NCBI GenBank assembly: GCA_038532735.1 | Contig: JBCBAC010000001.1 | Span: 124,001 to 188,000 of the forward strand | Reading direction: 5' to 3' | Length of the DNA stretch: 64,000 nucleotides | Source of the DNA: JAHTBL01 sp038532735 | GTDB lineage: Bacteria; Pseudomonadota; Alphaproteobacteria; Rhodobacterales; Rhodobacteraceae | Part shown: positions 8,231 to 17,301 of the stretch, in pieces | How positions within the stretch are numbered: position 1 is the stretch's first letter | Layout of the letters: every line of letters begins with the position of its first letter | Position numbers and translations under genes: made by a program | Notes under the pieces: model-generated | Told to the model about the DNA's origin: nothing | The model's database searches: none | Seen by the model: only the letters and a program-made list of their open reading frames with translations

Positions 8231-9085
8231 ATGGGTAAAACGCTTCTCTCTTTCGGTCATGGGTATTCAGCCCGCGCGTTGACACGTCGCTTGTTGCCAC
8301 TCGGTTGGACGGTGATCGGCACAACCCGATCCGCCGAGAAAGCCGAAACCCTGCGCGCCGAAGGGGTGGAGCCGCTGATCTGGCCCGGCGCGGATATGAG
8401 CGCGGCGATTGCGCAAGCCACCCATCTGCTGATCTCTGCCGGTCCCGATGAAAACGGCGACCCTGTGCTTGCCCAGCATGCCGACGATATTGCCGCCAAA
8501 GCGCCGGAGCTCGACTGGGCGGGATACCTTTCCACCACCGGCGTCTATGGTGATCACGACGGCGGCTGGGTCGATGAGACCGCTGCCCTGACACCCGCCA
8601 CCAAACGCGGCCAGCTTCGGGTGGAGGCCGAGGCACAGTGGCAAGCGATCCCTGATCTGCCACTGCACATCTTCCGCCTCGCGGGCATCTACGGCCCCGG
8701 TCGCGGTCCGTTCAGCAAGGTCCGCAACGGCACAGCCCGGCGCATCATCAAGAAAGGGCAGGTCTTCAGCCGCACTCATGTTGAGGATATCGCCCAGATC
8801 CTGCACGCCTCTATCGACAAACCGAATCCCGGTGCCGCCTATAACGTCTGCGACGATGACCCGGCCCCGCCACAGGACGTCATCGCCTACGCCGCAGAGC
8901 TTTTGGGCCTTCCCGTGCCGGAAGCCGTCGCGTTTGAAGACGCCGACATGAGCCCCATGGCCCGCAGTTTCTACGCGGAATCCAAGAAGGTTTCGAACGC
9001 CCGCATCAAGGATGAGCTGGGCGTCAAACTGATCTATCCAGATTACCGAACGGGGTTGCAGGCTTTGCTGGAGGCCGAGACCTAG
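8231..9085 (+). CDS. SDR/NAD-dependent epimerase-like protein (YeeZ type)
   Basis: This 284-residue Rossmann protein begins LLSFGHGYSARALTRRL, a GxGxxA-type dinucleotide site. It has YLSTTGVYGDHDGGWVDE, with the catalytic-type serine/threonine and tyrosine, and FRLAGIYGPGRGPF of the extended SDR family. It belongs with the short epimerase-like proteins often annotated YeeZ, whose substrate is unknown. The start at 8231 is chosen because a 138-nt upstream extension would run into the divergent amn gene. Its TAG stop overlaps the TAG stop of dxs (CTAG at 9082-9085). Confidence 0.8.
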   Translation: MGKTLLSFGHGYSARALTRRLLPLGWTVIGTTRSAEKAETLRAEGVEPLIWPGADMSAAIAQATHLLISAGPDENGDPVLAQHADDIAAKAPELDWAGYLSTTGVYGDHDGGWVDETAALTPATKRGQLRVEAEAQWQAIPDLPLHIFRLAGIYGPGRGPFSKVRNGTARRIIKKGQVFSRTHVEDIAQILHASIDKPNPGAAYNVCDDDPAPPQDVIAYAAELLGLPVPEAVAFEDADMSPMARSFYAESKKVSNARIKDELGVKLIYPDYRTGLQALLEAET

Positions 9086-11010
9086 GCCCGCTTGCTTTCC
9101 AGCGAGACGACGCCAAGCACGTCCAGCACTTTCGCCTCGATATGCTCGCAATTGAGCGCCGCAACCTCGTACATATCGCGCGGGCTGGCCTGATCAATAA
9201 AGATATCCGGCAGCACCATGGAGCGGAATTTCAGCCCATGGTCAAACACGCCCTCGTCCGACAAAAGCTGCGACACGTGGCTGCCAAAGCCACCCACGGC
9301 ACCCTCTTCAATCGTGATCAGCGCTTCATGCTCGGCAGCCAGTTTCAGGATCAGATCCCGATCCAAAGGCTTGGCAAACCGTGCATCCGCAATCGTGGGC
9401 GTAATGCCTTTCGCCGCCAGATTCTCTGCCGCCTTCTGCACTTCCTGCAGCCGCGTTCCAAAGGACAGGATCGCAACGCGCTTGCCCTCGGCAATCATGC
9501 GGCCTTTGCCGATCTCCAGCGGCTCCGCATCCTCGGGAATGACAACGCCAACGCCTTCGCCGCGCGGAAAGCGGAACGCGCTCGGCCCCTCGTCATAGGC
9601 CGCGGCTGTTGCCACCATGCGCACCAGTTCCGCCTCGTCCGCCGCTGCCATCACGACAAAGCCCGGCAGGTTCGCCAGATAGGCGACATCAAACGCCCCC
9701 GCATGGGTTGCGCCATCGGCGCCGACCAGCCCCGCACGGTCAATTGCAAAACGGACCGGCAAGCGCTGCAAAGCCACGTCATGCACAACCTGATCATAGC
9801 CGCGCTGCAAAAACGTCGAATACATCGCGCAGAAGGGCTTCAACCCGCCTGCCGCCAGACCCGCGCAAAACGTCACGCCATGCTGCTCTGCAATGCCCAC
9901 GTCAAACGTGCGCGACGCAAAACGCTCAGAGAACTGCTTCAACCCGGTGCCGTCCGGCATCGCCGCCGTCACGGCGCAAACGCGGTTGTCCTTCTCGGCT
10001 TCCTTGATCAAAGCCTTAGCGAACACCTTGGTATAGCTCGGCGCGTTCGACGGCGCTTTCTTCTGCGCGCCAGTGACAATGTCAAACTTGGCAACCCCGT
10101 GACCCTTGTCATCGGCCCCTTCGGCAGGTGCATAGCCCTTGCCCTTGGTCGTGATCGCATGGATCAAGATCGGCTTATCGGCACGCGCTTTCACCGTGCG
10201 CAGCACCGCCAGCAACTGATCCATATCGTGCCCGTCAATCGGCCCGACATAGGAAAACCCAAGCTCCTCAAACAGTGTCCCGCCAACGGTCATGCCTTTC
10301 AGCAAATCCTTGGCCCGCTGCGCCCCCTCCTGAAACGGAGGCGGCAGAAGGCTGATCGCGCCTTTGGCCGCCGCCTTGAACTCCTGAAACGGCGCCCCCG
10401 CATAAAGCCGCGACAGGTAAGACGACATCGCCCCCACCGGTGGCGCGATGCTCATCTCGTTGTCGTTCAGGATCACGATCAGACGCTTATCCAGATGGCC
10501 TGCGTTGTTCATCGCCTCAAAGGCCATGCCCGCGCTCATCGCACCATCACCGATCACGGCAATCGCGTCGCCCAGACCATGCTCCGGCAGGCCACCCAGA
10601 TCACGCGCAACGGCAAAGCCCAAAGCGGCAGAGATCGAGGTGCTCGAATGCGCCGCGCCAAACGGATCGTAAGGGCTTTCCGAGCGCTTGGTGAATCCGC
10701 TCAGCCCATCCTTCTGGCGCAAGGTCCGGATACGGTCACGCCGCCCGGTCAAAATCTTATGCGGATAGCACTGGTGACTAACGTCCCAGATCAAACGATC
10801 CGTCGGCGTGTCAAACACCGCGTGAATGGCGACGGTCAGTTCGACAACACCCAGCCCAGCGCCCAGATGACCGCCGGTCTCCGATACGGCCGAGATCGTC
10901 TCCGCCCGCAACTCGTCCGCCACTTGACGCAATTGCTTGTCGGAAAGCCCCTTCAGATCAGCAGGGCTTTGCACCGTATCCAACAGCGGAGTGTTCGGTC
11001 TGTCTGACAT
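9082..11010 (-). CDS. dxs: 1-deoxy-D-xylulose-5-phosphate synthase
   Basis: This 642-residue TPP enzyme condenses pyruvate and glyceraldehyde-3-phosphate to DXP, the first step of the MEP isoprenoid pathway. The TPP site is seen as GDGAMSAGMAFEAMNNAG with NDNEMSIAPPVGAMS. The transketolase core has GPIDGHDMDQL and the FDVGIAEQHGVTFCAGLA block, followed by the C-terminal transketolase domain with ITIEEGAVGGFGSHV. Length is typical of Dxs. It follows ispA by 24 nt and belongs to an xseB-ispA-dxs operon, a common bacterial order linking precursor synthesis to prenyl-chain elongation. Confidence 0.96.
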   Translation of the reverse strand: MSDRPNTPLLDTVQSPADLKGLSDKQLRQVADELRAETISAVSETGGHLGAGLGVVELTVAIHAVFDTPTDRLIWDVSHQCYPHKILTGRRDRIRTLRQKDGLSGFTKRSESPYDPFGAAHSSTSISAALGFAVARDLGGLPEHGLGDAIAVIGDGAMSAGMAFEAMNNAGHLDKRLIVILNDNEMSIAPPVGAMSSYLSRLYAGAPFQEFKAAAKGAISLLPPPFQEGAQRAKDLLKGMTVGGTLFEELGFSYVGPIDGHDMDQLLAVLRTVKARADKPILIHAITTKGKGYAPAEGADDKGHGVAKFDIVTGAQKKAPSNAPSYTKVFAKALIKEAEKDNRVCAVTAAMPDGTGLKQFSERFASRTFDVGIAEQHGVTFCAGLAAGGLKPFCAMYSTFLQRGYDQVVHDVALQRLPVRFAIDRAGLVGADGATHAGAFDVAYLANLPGFVVMAAADEAELVRMVATAAAYDEGPSAFRFPRGEGVGVVIPEDAEPLEIGKGRMIAEGKRVAILSFGTRLQEVQKAAENLAAKGITPTIADARFAKPLDRDLILKLAAEHEALITIEEGAVGGFGSHVSQLLSDEGVFDHGLKFRSMVLPDIFIDQASPRDMYEVAALNCEHIEAKVLDVLGVVSLESKRA

Positions 11011-11034
11011 TGTGCTGGCCCTTCAAGCTGACAC

Positions 11035-11898
11035 TTACTTATCTCGGGAGATAACGAACCGCGCCGCTGCTCGCAAGTTTTCCGCCCTGTTTCCGTAGGG
11101 CGATAACGCCGCATCTGCTTCATCAACCAGGTCTTTCGCCCGCGATTTTGCAGCACCCAGACCCAGCAGAGACACAAATGTGGCCTTTCCCGCATCTGCA
11201 TCTTTTTGCAGCCGTTTGCCTGCGGTCTCAGCATCTCCCTCGACGTCCAAAATGTCGTCCGCGATCTGAAAGGCAAGGCCCAGCGCCTGCGCATAAGCGC
11301 GCATCGGGCCGATATCGGCGTGCCCCATCCGGGCACCCGCCTCCGCCGACCAGCCGATCAGCGCACCGGTCTTGTTGCGCTGCAGCTCCATGATCTGTTC
11401 CAAAGTCAAAGGCACCTGTGCGGTCTCTGCCGCGATATCCTGCGCTTGGCCCAGCACCATGCCTTCCGCCCCGCTGGCCTTCGTGAGAGAGGCAATCAGA
11501 TCGACACGCACATCCGCATCCGCGTCCATCCCAGCCAGCAGATCGAAAGCAAGCGTCTGCAACGCATCCCCCACCAGCACGGCCGTCGCATCATCCCATT
11601 TCACGTGAACCGTCGGCTGGCCACGCCGCAGATCATCATCGTCCATGCAAGGCAAATCATCATGCACTAGCGAGTAGGCGTGCAGCGCCTCAATCGCAGC
11701 CGCCGCCTGCACCGATACCGCATCCGGCACGTCATGCAGCCGCGCGCTCTCCATCACCAGAAACGCCCGCAACCGTTTGCCGCCATTGCACGCATAGCGC
11801 ATGCCCTCCACGACAGGCAGATCGCCAAATCCCGCCATCGCAGCGTCCAGAGCCCTTTGCGTGGCCTGCGCCGCCTCTTCCAGAACTGTCTTGAACAA
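11035..11898 (-). CDS. ispA: farnesyl diphosphate synthase / geranyltranstransferase
   Basis: This 287-residue short-chain prenyltransferase builds farnesyl diphosphate from IPP and DMAPP. The first aspartate-rich motif is DDLPCMDDDD at residues 80-89, preceded by GGKRLRAFLV. The second is FQIADDILDVEGD in the C-terminal half. The inserted two residues in the first motif (DDxxxxD) are typical of bacterial FPP synthases. It lies between xseB (3-nt gap) and dxs (24-nt gap) in one operon, so it shares regulation with the MEP pathway's first enzyme. Confidence 0.95.
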   Translation of the reverse strand: MFKTVLEEAAQATQRALDAAMAGFGDLPVVEGMRYACNGGKRLRAFLVMESARLHDVPDAVSVQAAAAIEALHAYSLVHDDLPCMDDDDLRRGQPTVHVKWDDATAVLVGDALQTLAFDLLAGMDADADVRVDLIASLTKASGAEGMVLGQAQDIAAETAQVPLTLEQIMELQRNKTGALIGWSAEAGARMGHADIGPMRAYAQALGLAFQIADDILDVEGDAETAGKRLQKDADAGKATFVSLLGLGAAKSRAKDLVDEADAALSPYGNRAENLRAAARFVISRDK

Positions 11899-11901
11899 AG
11901 G

Positions 11902-12144
11902 TTAGAGGCCCTCGACAGGCGTGGTCCCCGTCGGCTGGCCACCTTCCCCGAGCGTGATCGCAGCCACCTTTTCTTCCGCTGATTTCAGCTTGGCTTCGCA
12001 GTGCTTTTTCAGCTCCGCCCCACGCTCGTAAAGCGTGATCGACTGCTCCAGAGGCACATCGCCGCTTTCCAGCTGACCCACCACCTTTTCCAGCTCGGCC
12101 ATGGCCTGCTCGAAACTCATCTCTGCAACGGGGGTGTCACTCAT
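11902..12144 (-). CDS. xseB: exodeoxyribonuclease VII small subunit
   Basis: This 80-residue protein has the family core MSFEQAMAELEKVVGQLE, GDVPLEQSITLYERGAEL and HCEAKLKSAEEKV. Exonuclease VII degrades single-stranded DNA, with several XseB subunits on each XseA. The start at 12144 is chosen for its upstream GGAGCG; the frame is open further up but shows no family similarity. First gene of the xseB-ispA-dxs set; xseA is not in the window. Confidence 0.94.
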   Translation of the reverse strand: MSDTPVAEMSFEQAMAELEKVVGQLESGDVPLEQSITLYERGAELKKHCEAKLKSAEEKVAAITLGEGGQPTGTTPVEGL

Positions 12145-12196
12145 GGGGCGCTCCTGAAATCCAACTCCGGGACCATAGCGCCGCCCGTCACAGGGT

Positions 12197-12898
12197 TCAA
12201 TCGGGTGCCAGCATATAGCCAGACCCACGCACCGTTTGCAGATAGCGCGGCTGTTTCGGGTCCGCTTCGATCTTGCGCCGTAGCCGCGTAATCTGCACGT
12301 CAACTGCGCGTTCCTGCGCCTGCCCGCCATCGCGGCCCAGATCTTCGACCAAACGCGTCCGGCTCACCGGCTCCCCCGGACAGCTGGAGAAGATGCGCAT
12401 TAACTGCGCCTCCGTCGCGGTCAGGCGCACAAGGCTTTCGCCCTCCCACATCTCGCCACGTTCGGTGTCATAACGCACCGGCCCCAGATGCAGTACTTTT
12501 GGCGTCGTCACCGCATCTTCCGACGCAGGCACGCGCCGCAGGATCGCATTGATCCGCAGTAACAATTCCTTTGGCTCAAATGGCTTGGCCAGATAATCAT
12601 CCGCGCCAGCTTCAAGCCCCACGATCCGGTCTTCCGTCTCGCCCTTGGCCGTCAACAGCAGGATGGGCGTCGCGCGATCCTCACGGATCGCTTTCGTCAG
12701 GCTCACGCCATCTTCGCCCGGCATCATCACATCGAGCACGATCATGTCGAACTCAAGCCCCTCCAGAAGCCGCCGCGCATGAGCCGCGTCCCGCGCTGCG
12801 GACACCATGAACCCGCTGCGCATCAGAAATTTCTGGAGCAATCCACGGATGCGTTCATCATCATCGACGATCAGCAGATGGGCATCAATTTCGATCAT
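12197..12898 (-). CDS. petR: OmpR-type response regulator PetR
   Basis: This 233-residue two-domain regulator has a receiver domain with acidic pocket VDDDE, phosphoacceptor D56 in MIVLDVMMP, T83 and K105 in YLAKPFEP. A C-terminal winged-helix DNA-binding domain follows (LTATEAQLMRIF, ERAVDVQITRLRRKIE, RYLQTVRGSGYML). The immediate upstream MarR-type partner with ATGA overlap is the petP-petR pair known from Rhodobacter, where PetR is needed for cytochrome bc1-dependent growth. No histidine kinase is nearby. The symbol rests on this synteny and motif match, not on an alignment. Confidence 0.85.
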   Translation of the reverse strand: MIEIDAHLLIVDDDERIRGLLQKFLMRSGFMVSAARDAAHARRLLEGLEFDMIVLDVMMPGEDGVSLTKAIREDRATPILLLTAKGETEDRIVGLEAGADDYLAKPFEPKELLLRINAILRRVPASEDAVTTPKVLHLGPVRYDTERGEMWEGESLVRLTATEAQLMRIFSSCPGEPVSRTRLVEDLGRDGGQAQERAVDVQITRLRRKIEADPKQPRYLQTVRGSGYMLAPD

Positions 12899-13401
12899 TG
12901 GCTTGCATCCTTCAGCGCAAGATAGTGGCGCCGCATGTCGCCATCCATCATGGCCACAAGCACCTGTCTGAACCCTTGTACCGCTTCCGGCCCCGCCTTG
13001 CGATAGGCGTCGCGCATCCGGTTGCGCTGCGCGTCACTTAGTGCGCGTTCCAACTCGCGGCCCTTGTCGGTCAATGTCAGATGACGCTCTCGCTTGTCCT
13101 TCGTTCCGACCTTGCTTTCAACCAAACCGTCCTCAATCAAGGTCCGTAACACCCGATTAAGGGACTGTTTGGTCACCCCAAGGATCGACAACAGGTTGTT
13201 CACCGTCGTTCCGGGCGAGCGATGAATGAAATGCACCGCGCGGTGATGCGCGCGGCCATACCCGCGTTCTTCCAGAATGCGGTCCGGATCAGCCGTGAAG
13301 CCGCGATAGGCGAAAAACATCGCCTCGATCCCTTTGCGCAGCTGCTCGTCTGTCAGAAACAGAAGGCTTTCACTACTTGGCCGCGCGCTTTGATCTGCCA
13401 T
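12895..13401 (-). CDS. petP: MarR-family regulator PetP
   Basis: This 168-residue winged-helix protein has a MarR core: GRAHHRAVHFIHRSPGTTVNNLLSILGV, with recognition helix TKQSLNRVLRTLIEDGLVE, and wing DKRERHLTLTDKGRELE. It overlaps petR by 4 nt (ATGA), so both are made from one message. In Rhodobacter the equivalent PetP is co-transcribed with PetR. Effector ligand and targets are unknown. The divergent ilvE-like gene shares its 177-bp upstream region, so autoregulation could affect both. Confidence 0.83.
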   Translation of the reverse strand: MADQSARPSSESLLFLTDEQLRKGIEAMFFAYRGFTADPDRILEERGYGRAHHRAVHFIHRSPGTTVNNLLSILGVTKQSLNRVLRTLIEDGLVESKVGTKDKRERHLTLTDKGRELERALSDAQRNRMRDAYRKAGPEAVQGFRQVLVAMMDGDMRRHYLALKDASQ

Positions 13402-13458
13402 ACCGATCTCACTCTGCCTTCTTTTTCCTCAACCTGCCTCCGTTTTAAGTCAGCCTTG

Positions 13459-13487
13459 TTGACATTCCAAGAATCAATTGGTAGCGA
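13459..13487 (+). promoter_or_regulatory. tentative sigma-70-type promoter for the aminotransferase gene
   Basis: TTGACA (13459-13464) is followed after 17 bp by TAGCGA (13482-13487), a weak -10 as is common in alphaproteobacteria. It lies about 90 bp upstream of the start at 13579. Only the -35 is convincing. Confidence 0.35.
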
Positions 13488-13578
13488 TTTGCAGTTTTTA
13501 CGCAACATTATGTCCGATGCGGACGTAGTTCGTGAAATAATCGAAAAGCCAACGGGCGAAACTGGAAGGACCAAGGCA

Positions 13579-14448
13579 ATGGCCGGTGGATATGACGACC
13601 GCGACGGAATGATCTGGATGGACGGCAAAATGGTGAATTGGCGCGACGCCAATGTCCATATTCTGACCCACGCGATGCACTACGCCTCCTCCGTATTTGA
13701 AGGCGAGCGGGCCTATAACGGCAAGATATTCGAATCCGTGAAGCACTCTGAGCGTCTGAAGAAATCCGCCGAATATATCGACTTCGAAATCCCCTACACC
13801 GTGGAAGAGATTGAAGCCGCGAAAGAGCAGGTCCTCAAAACCTCCGGCCTGCAAGACGCCTATGTGCGCGCGATCGCATGGCGCGGTGCGGGCGAAGATA
13901 TGGGCGTCGCCTCTGCAAAGAACCCCGTCCGCATGGCCATCGCCGCGTGGGAATGGGGCGCCTATTATGGCGACGCGAAGATGAAGGGCGCCAAGCTCGA
14001 CATCTCCCAATGGAAGCGCCCCAGCCCCGAAACGATCCCCTGCCACGCCAAGGCGGCTGGCCTCTACATGATCTGCACCATGTCCAAGCACGCGGCCGAG
14101 GCCAAAGGCTGCTCTGACGCCATGATGTTCGACTATCGCGGCTACGTGGCCGAGGCGACCGGGGCCAACATCTTCTTCGTGAAAGACGGAGAGGTTCACA
14201 CCCCCAAGCCCGATTGCTTCCTCAACGGCATCACCCGCCAGACCGTCATCGGTATGCTGGAGGACCGCCAGATCAAGGTCCACGAGCGCCATATCGAGCC
14301 GTCCGAGCTTGAAGGGTTCGAGCAATGCTGGCTCACCGGCACTGCCGCAGAAGTCACGCCCGTCGGCACAATCGGCGACTACAATTTCGAAGTCGGCGCC
14401 CTGACCCGCGACGTGGCCGAAGGCTACGAGACGCTGGTACGCAGCTAA
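13579..14448 (+). CDS. ilvE: branched-chain amino acid aminotransferase
   Basis: This 289-residue PLP enzyme of fold type IV interconverts valine, leucine and isoleucine with their 2-oxo acids. Features are VHILTHAMHYASSVFEGER near the start, the PLP lysine K158 in IPCHAKAAGLY, MFDYRGYVAEATGANIFF, and CFLNGITRQTVIGM before the PLP-phosphate loop LTGTAAEVTPV. The start at 13579 follows AAGGACCAAGG. An upstream extension to 13222 would run through the divergent petP and is rejected. A hairpin terminator follows, so the gene is likely alone. Confidence 0.93.
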   Translation: MAGGYDDRDGMIWMDGKMVNWRDANVHILTHAMHYASSVFEGERAYNGKIFESVKHSERLKKSAEYIDFEIPYTVEEIEAAKEQVLKTSGLQDAYVRAIAWRGAGEDMGVASAKNPVRMAIAAWEWGAYYGDAKMKGAKLDISQWKRPSPETIPCHAKAAGLYMICTMSKHAAEAKGCSDAMMFDYRGYVAEATGANIFFVKDGEVHTPKPDCFLNGITRQTVIGMLEDRQIKVHERHIEPSELEGFEQCWLTGTAAEVTPVGTIGDYNFEVGALTRDVAEGYETLVRS

Positions 14449-14471
14449 AACCCACCGCTCAAACAACGCTC

Positions 14472-14500
14472 AAGGCCAGCCCCGAAAGGCTGGCCTTTTC
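14472..14500 (+). terminator. intrinsic terminator after ilvE
   Basis: AAGGCCAGCC (14472-14481) pairs with GGCTGGCCTT (14488-14497) around a 6-nt loop, followed by TTTTC. Confidence 0.88.
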
Positions 14501-14651
14501 TGCATCCGGAAGTTGCATCTTCTTAAAAAGAAACAATTTCACACGAATTTTCGCCACATTTCCGACGTGAAGATACCTCTCTGCGGTCCAACCCCCGCCC
14601 AACCAAAGCGCGAAAACGACCCGGTTAATTACGACTGGGAAGGGGCTCCCA

Positions 14652-16343
14652 ATGACCGCTTTGAACGCAAATATTTCCGCCAGCGCACTCGCCATGGCGG
14701 CCGAGATTTTCGGCACCGGATTTACCATCAACAGCGCGACCTACTCGGGCGACAACGATTCCTCGGGCACCTACAGCAGCGGCAACACCACGAACCCGAA
14801 CGTGTTGCCCGCAGATAGCGGTGTCATCCTCTCCACCGGGGATGTCAGCGATTTCGGCAATGCGACAGGAGCCAACAACCAGGGCGGCGGCACGGGCTCC
14901 AACACGGGCGGTGTGGATGGCGACGCGGATTTCAACGCCGCAGCGGGCGGGGCCACATTCGACGCGGCCTTCCTAGAGGTGAACTTCACCCCGCTGCCGG
15001 GTCAGACCTCCCTCAACCTCGAGTTCCGCTTCTATTCCGAGGAATACAACGAATACGTCTATTCGAACTTCAACGATGTCGCCCTCATCATGATCGACGG
15101 TGTGCAGGTGCCGATCAGCGTCGGCACCGGCGATATCTCGGTGAACTCGATCAACAACGCAGGCGCGAACAACCCGCAATTCGGTAACCAGAACAATGAC
15201 CCGAACCCGGGCAACGGCACGTTCGACAGCTCGAACCCAAACCTCTATATCGACAACACAAACGGCACCTTCGATACCGAGATGGACGGCTTCACCGTCA
15301 CCCTCTCGCTCGACATTCCGGTGACGCCAGGCGTCGCACAGACCCTCAAGATCGGCATCGCCGACAAAGGCGATGCGGCCTACGACTCTGCGCTCGTGAT
15401 CGCAGGCAACACGACCGGCACGGGCATGGACCCTGACCCGATTGCCACCGACGACAGCGGCTTTCAGACCTGGGGCACCAACCCCCGCAACGTTGATGTG
15501 CTGGCCAATGACACCGAGCCGGACGGTCAGTCCCTGACGATCACCCAGATCAACGGGCAGGCCGCGACAGTGGGCTCACCGATTACGCTTAACAACGGCG
15601 ATACGGTGACTCTCCTGGCCGACGGCACGCTTGATATCGTGAACACGTCGGGTGGCACCGAAGGCACGTCGAGCTTCAGCTACACAATCTCTGATCCCGA
15701 CGGGAACACCGACAGCGCCTTTGTCACCTACGACACCCAAGCGCCCTGCTTTACCCCTGGCACCCTGATCGACACCCCCTACGGCCCGCGCGCGATTGAA
15801 ACGCTCGCGGTGGGCGATCTGGTGCTGACCCGCGATGGCGGCCCAAAACCGCTGCGCTGGATCGGCGCGCAGACGGTCGATTTGCACGAGCATAACCCGC
15901 ATCTCCGACCGATCCTGATCCGCAAAGATGCGTTCGGCCCCGGCAGCCCTGCACGCGACATGCGCGTCTCTCCCCAGCACCGCATGCTGTTGGGCGACAC
16001 GCAGACCCAGCTTCTATTCGGCATGGAAGAGGCTTTGGCCCCCGCGACATCCCTGATCAATCACAACACAGTTCTGGTTGATCACGGTGCCTCTTCGGTC
16101 ACCTATCTGCATATGCTCTTTGACGCGCATGAGATCGTGCTGGCCGATGACACGCCCACCGAAAGCCTCTTTCCCGGAGAACAGGCGCTTGACGCTTTCA
16201 GCGATCAGAACCGTTCCGAGGTGTTTGAGCTTTTCCCCGAGCTTCGCGCGATGCCGGGCACCTTCGGTCCAACCGTGCGCACCGTGCTGCGTGCCTATGA
16301 AGGGCAGGTCTGGACGCAATCCGCCGCGACCGAAATGGCCTAA
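14652..16343 (+). CDS. secreted-type protein with choice-of-anchor L, cadherin-like and Hint domains
   Basis: This 563-residue protein is rich in Gly, Asn, Asp and Thr. Residues about 1-260 look like a choice-of-anchor L domain (LNLEFRFYSEEYNEYVYS, DVALIMIDG). A VCBS/cadherin-like repeat follows near 265-360 (ANDTEPDGQSLTITQING, GTSSFSYTISDPDGN). A Hint_2 (hedgehog/intein-like) domain starts at C366 in APCFTPGTLIDTPYGP. Roseobacters carry many such Hint proteins, thought to self-process after secretion. There is no N-terminal signal peptide, so a type I-like route is likely. Its stop overlaps the stop of the next, convergent gene. Substrate and role are unknown. Confidence 0.82.
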   Translation: MTALNANISASALAMAAEIFGTGFTINSATYSGDNDSSGTYSSGNTTNPNVLPADSGVILSTGDVSDFGNATGANNQGGGTGSNTGGVDGDADFNAAAGGATFDAAFLEVNFTPLPGQTSLNLEFRFYSEEYNEYVYSNFNDVALIMIDGVQVPISVGTGDISVNSINNAGANNPQFGNQNNDPNPGNGTFDSSNPNLYIDNTNGTFDTEMDGFTVTLSLDIPVTPGVAQTLKIGIADKGDAAYDSALVIAGNTTGTGMDPDPIATDDSGFQTWGTNPRNVDVLANDTEPDGQSLTITQINGQAATVGSPITLNNGDTVTLLADGTLDIVNTSGGTEGTSSFSYTISDPDGNTDSAFVTYDTQAPCFTPGTLIDTPYGPRAIETLAVGDLVLTRDGGPKPLRWIGAQTVDLHEHNPHLRPILIRKDAFGPGSPARDMRVSPQHRMLLGDTQTQLLFGMEEALAPATSLINHNTVLVDHGASSVTYLHMLFDAHEIVLADDTPTESLFPGEQALDAFSDQNRSEVFELFPELRAMPGTFGPTVRTVLRAYEGQVWTQSAATEMA

Positions 16344-17239
16344 AGGTTTTCGCCCATACGAGGCGGGCGCGGCTTCTTCAACTGCCGCTCCCGCAGCACA
16401 ATCGCAACACCTGCCGCGATGATCAGCACTGCGCCCAGCAACATCGGCAGGGTCGGCACCTCGGCAAATACGAAATACCCGATCAGCAGCGCCCACAGCA
16501 TCGACACATAGGTGAACGGGGCCAAGACGCTTGCATCGGCAAAGCGATAGGCCGACGTCAACAACAACTGCCCAAATCCACCCAGTAGACCCGCCGCAAT
16601 CAGCAAGACCCACTCGCGCGGGTCCGGCCAGACCCAGCCGAACGGCAGTGTCAGCAAAGACAGAACCGTGGCCGTCGCCGAAAAGTAAAAGACAATGGCC
16701 GAGGTTTTCTCCACCCCCGCCATCTTCTTGATGAACACTTGCGACAGCGCCGCCAGCACCGCCGACCCCAGCACAAGGCCAATGCCCCAAGCCTCCCGCG
16801 ATCCGCCGTCAAAACTCAGTCGCGGCCACATGATGATCAGAACGCCGATCAGCCCAACGATCACCGCGCTGAGCCGGATCAGCCGAAACCGCTCTCCAAG
16901 TAACAGCGCAGCAAACACCACTAGCAGGATCGGCGTCGCAAAGCGCAGCGCCGTGACCTCTGGCAAAGGCAGGAACTTGAGCCCAGCAAAGCCCAGCCCC
17001 ATCGCCATCGTGCCCGCTAACGCGCGCCCCGCATGGCCTTTCCAGTTGTTTGTTTTTAACCCGTCCCGCAGGTCATGCTGCCGCCACAGCCAGACCAGAA
17101 TGATCGGCATCGCGCAGATCGAGCGAAAGAAAACCGCCTGCCCCGCAGGCACATCTTCTGCCGCTTTGATACAACTCGACATCACCACAAACAGCGTGAT
17201 GGCCGAGATCATAAGAAAGATACCGCGCGTCGGGTTCAT
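16340..17239 (-). CDS. EamA/DMT-family membrane transporter
   Basis: This 299-residue inner-membrane protein has ten predicted helices in two EamA halves. Landmarks are MISAITLFVVMSSCIKAAED at the start, VFFRSICAMPIILVWLWR, ALRFATPILLVVFAALLLGE, and APFTYVSMLWALLIGYFVFAE near the end. It is distinct from the EamA protein at 5.3-6.2 kb. Substrate is unknown. It ends convergent to the Hint gene with a 4-nt stop overlap (CTAA). Confidence 0.85.
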   Translation of the reverse strand: MNPTRGIFLMISAITLFVVMSSCIKAAEDVPAGQAVFFRSICAMPIILVWLWRQHDLRDGLKTNNWKGHAGRALAGTMAMGLGFAGLKFLPLPEVTALRFATPILLVVFAALLLGERFRLIRLSAVIVGLIGVLIIMWPRLSFDGGSREAWGIGLVLGSAVLAALSQVFIKKMAGVEKTSAIVFYFSATATVLSLLTLPFGWVWPDPREWVLLIAAGLLGGFGQLLLTSAYRFADASVLAPFTYVSMLWALLIGYFVFAEVPTLPMLLGAVLIIAAGVAIVLRERQLKKPRPPRMGENL

Positions 17240-17301
17240 TCGGAGGGGCCTGTCAGATCAGCCCTCCCCGCTTATCCGGTTTGCGCGTCTATGGCGAGGC
17301 G

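Noticed and set aside
8138..8260. N-terminal extension of AMP nucleosidase
   Set aside because: Overlaps the divergent SDR gene start; GTG at 8137 has a good ribosome site and gives the family length.
9142..11007. 621-residue plus-strand frame opposite dxs
   Set aside because: Shadow of dxs; His/Arg-rich nonsense translation.
13222..13578. Upstream extension of the branched-chain aminotransferase
   Set aside because: It overlaps the divergent petP gene and adds no family similarity; the ATG at 13579 has a ribosome site.
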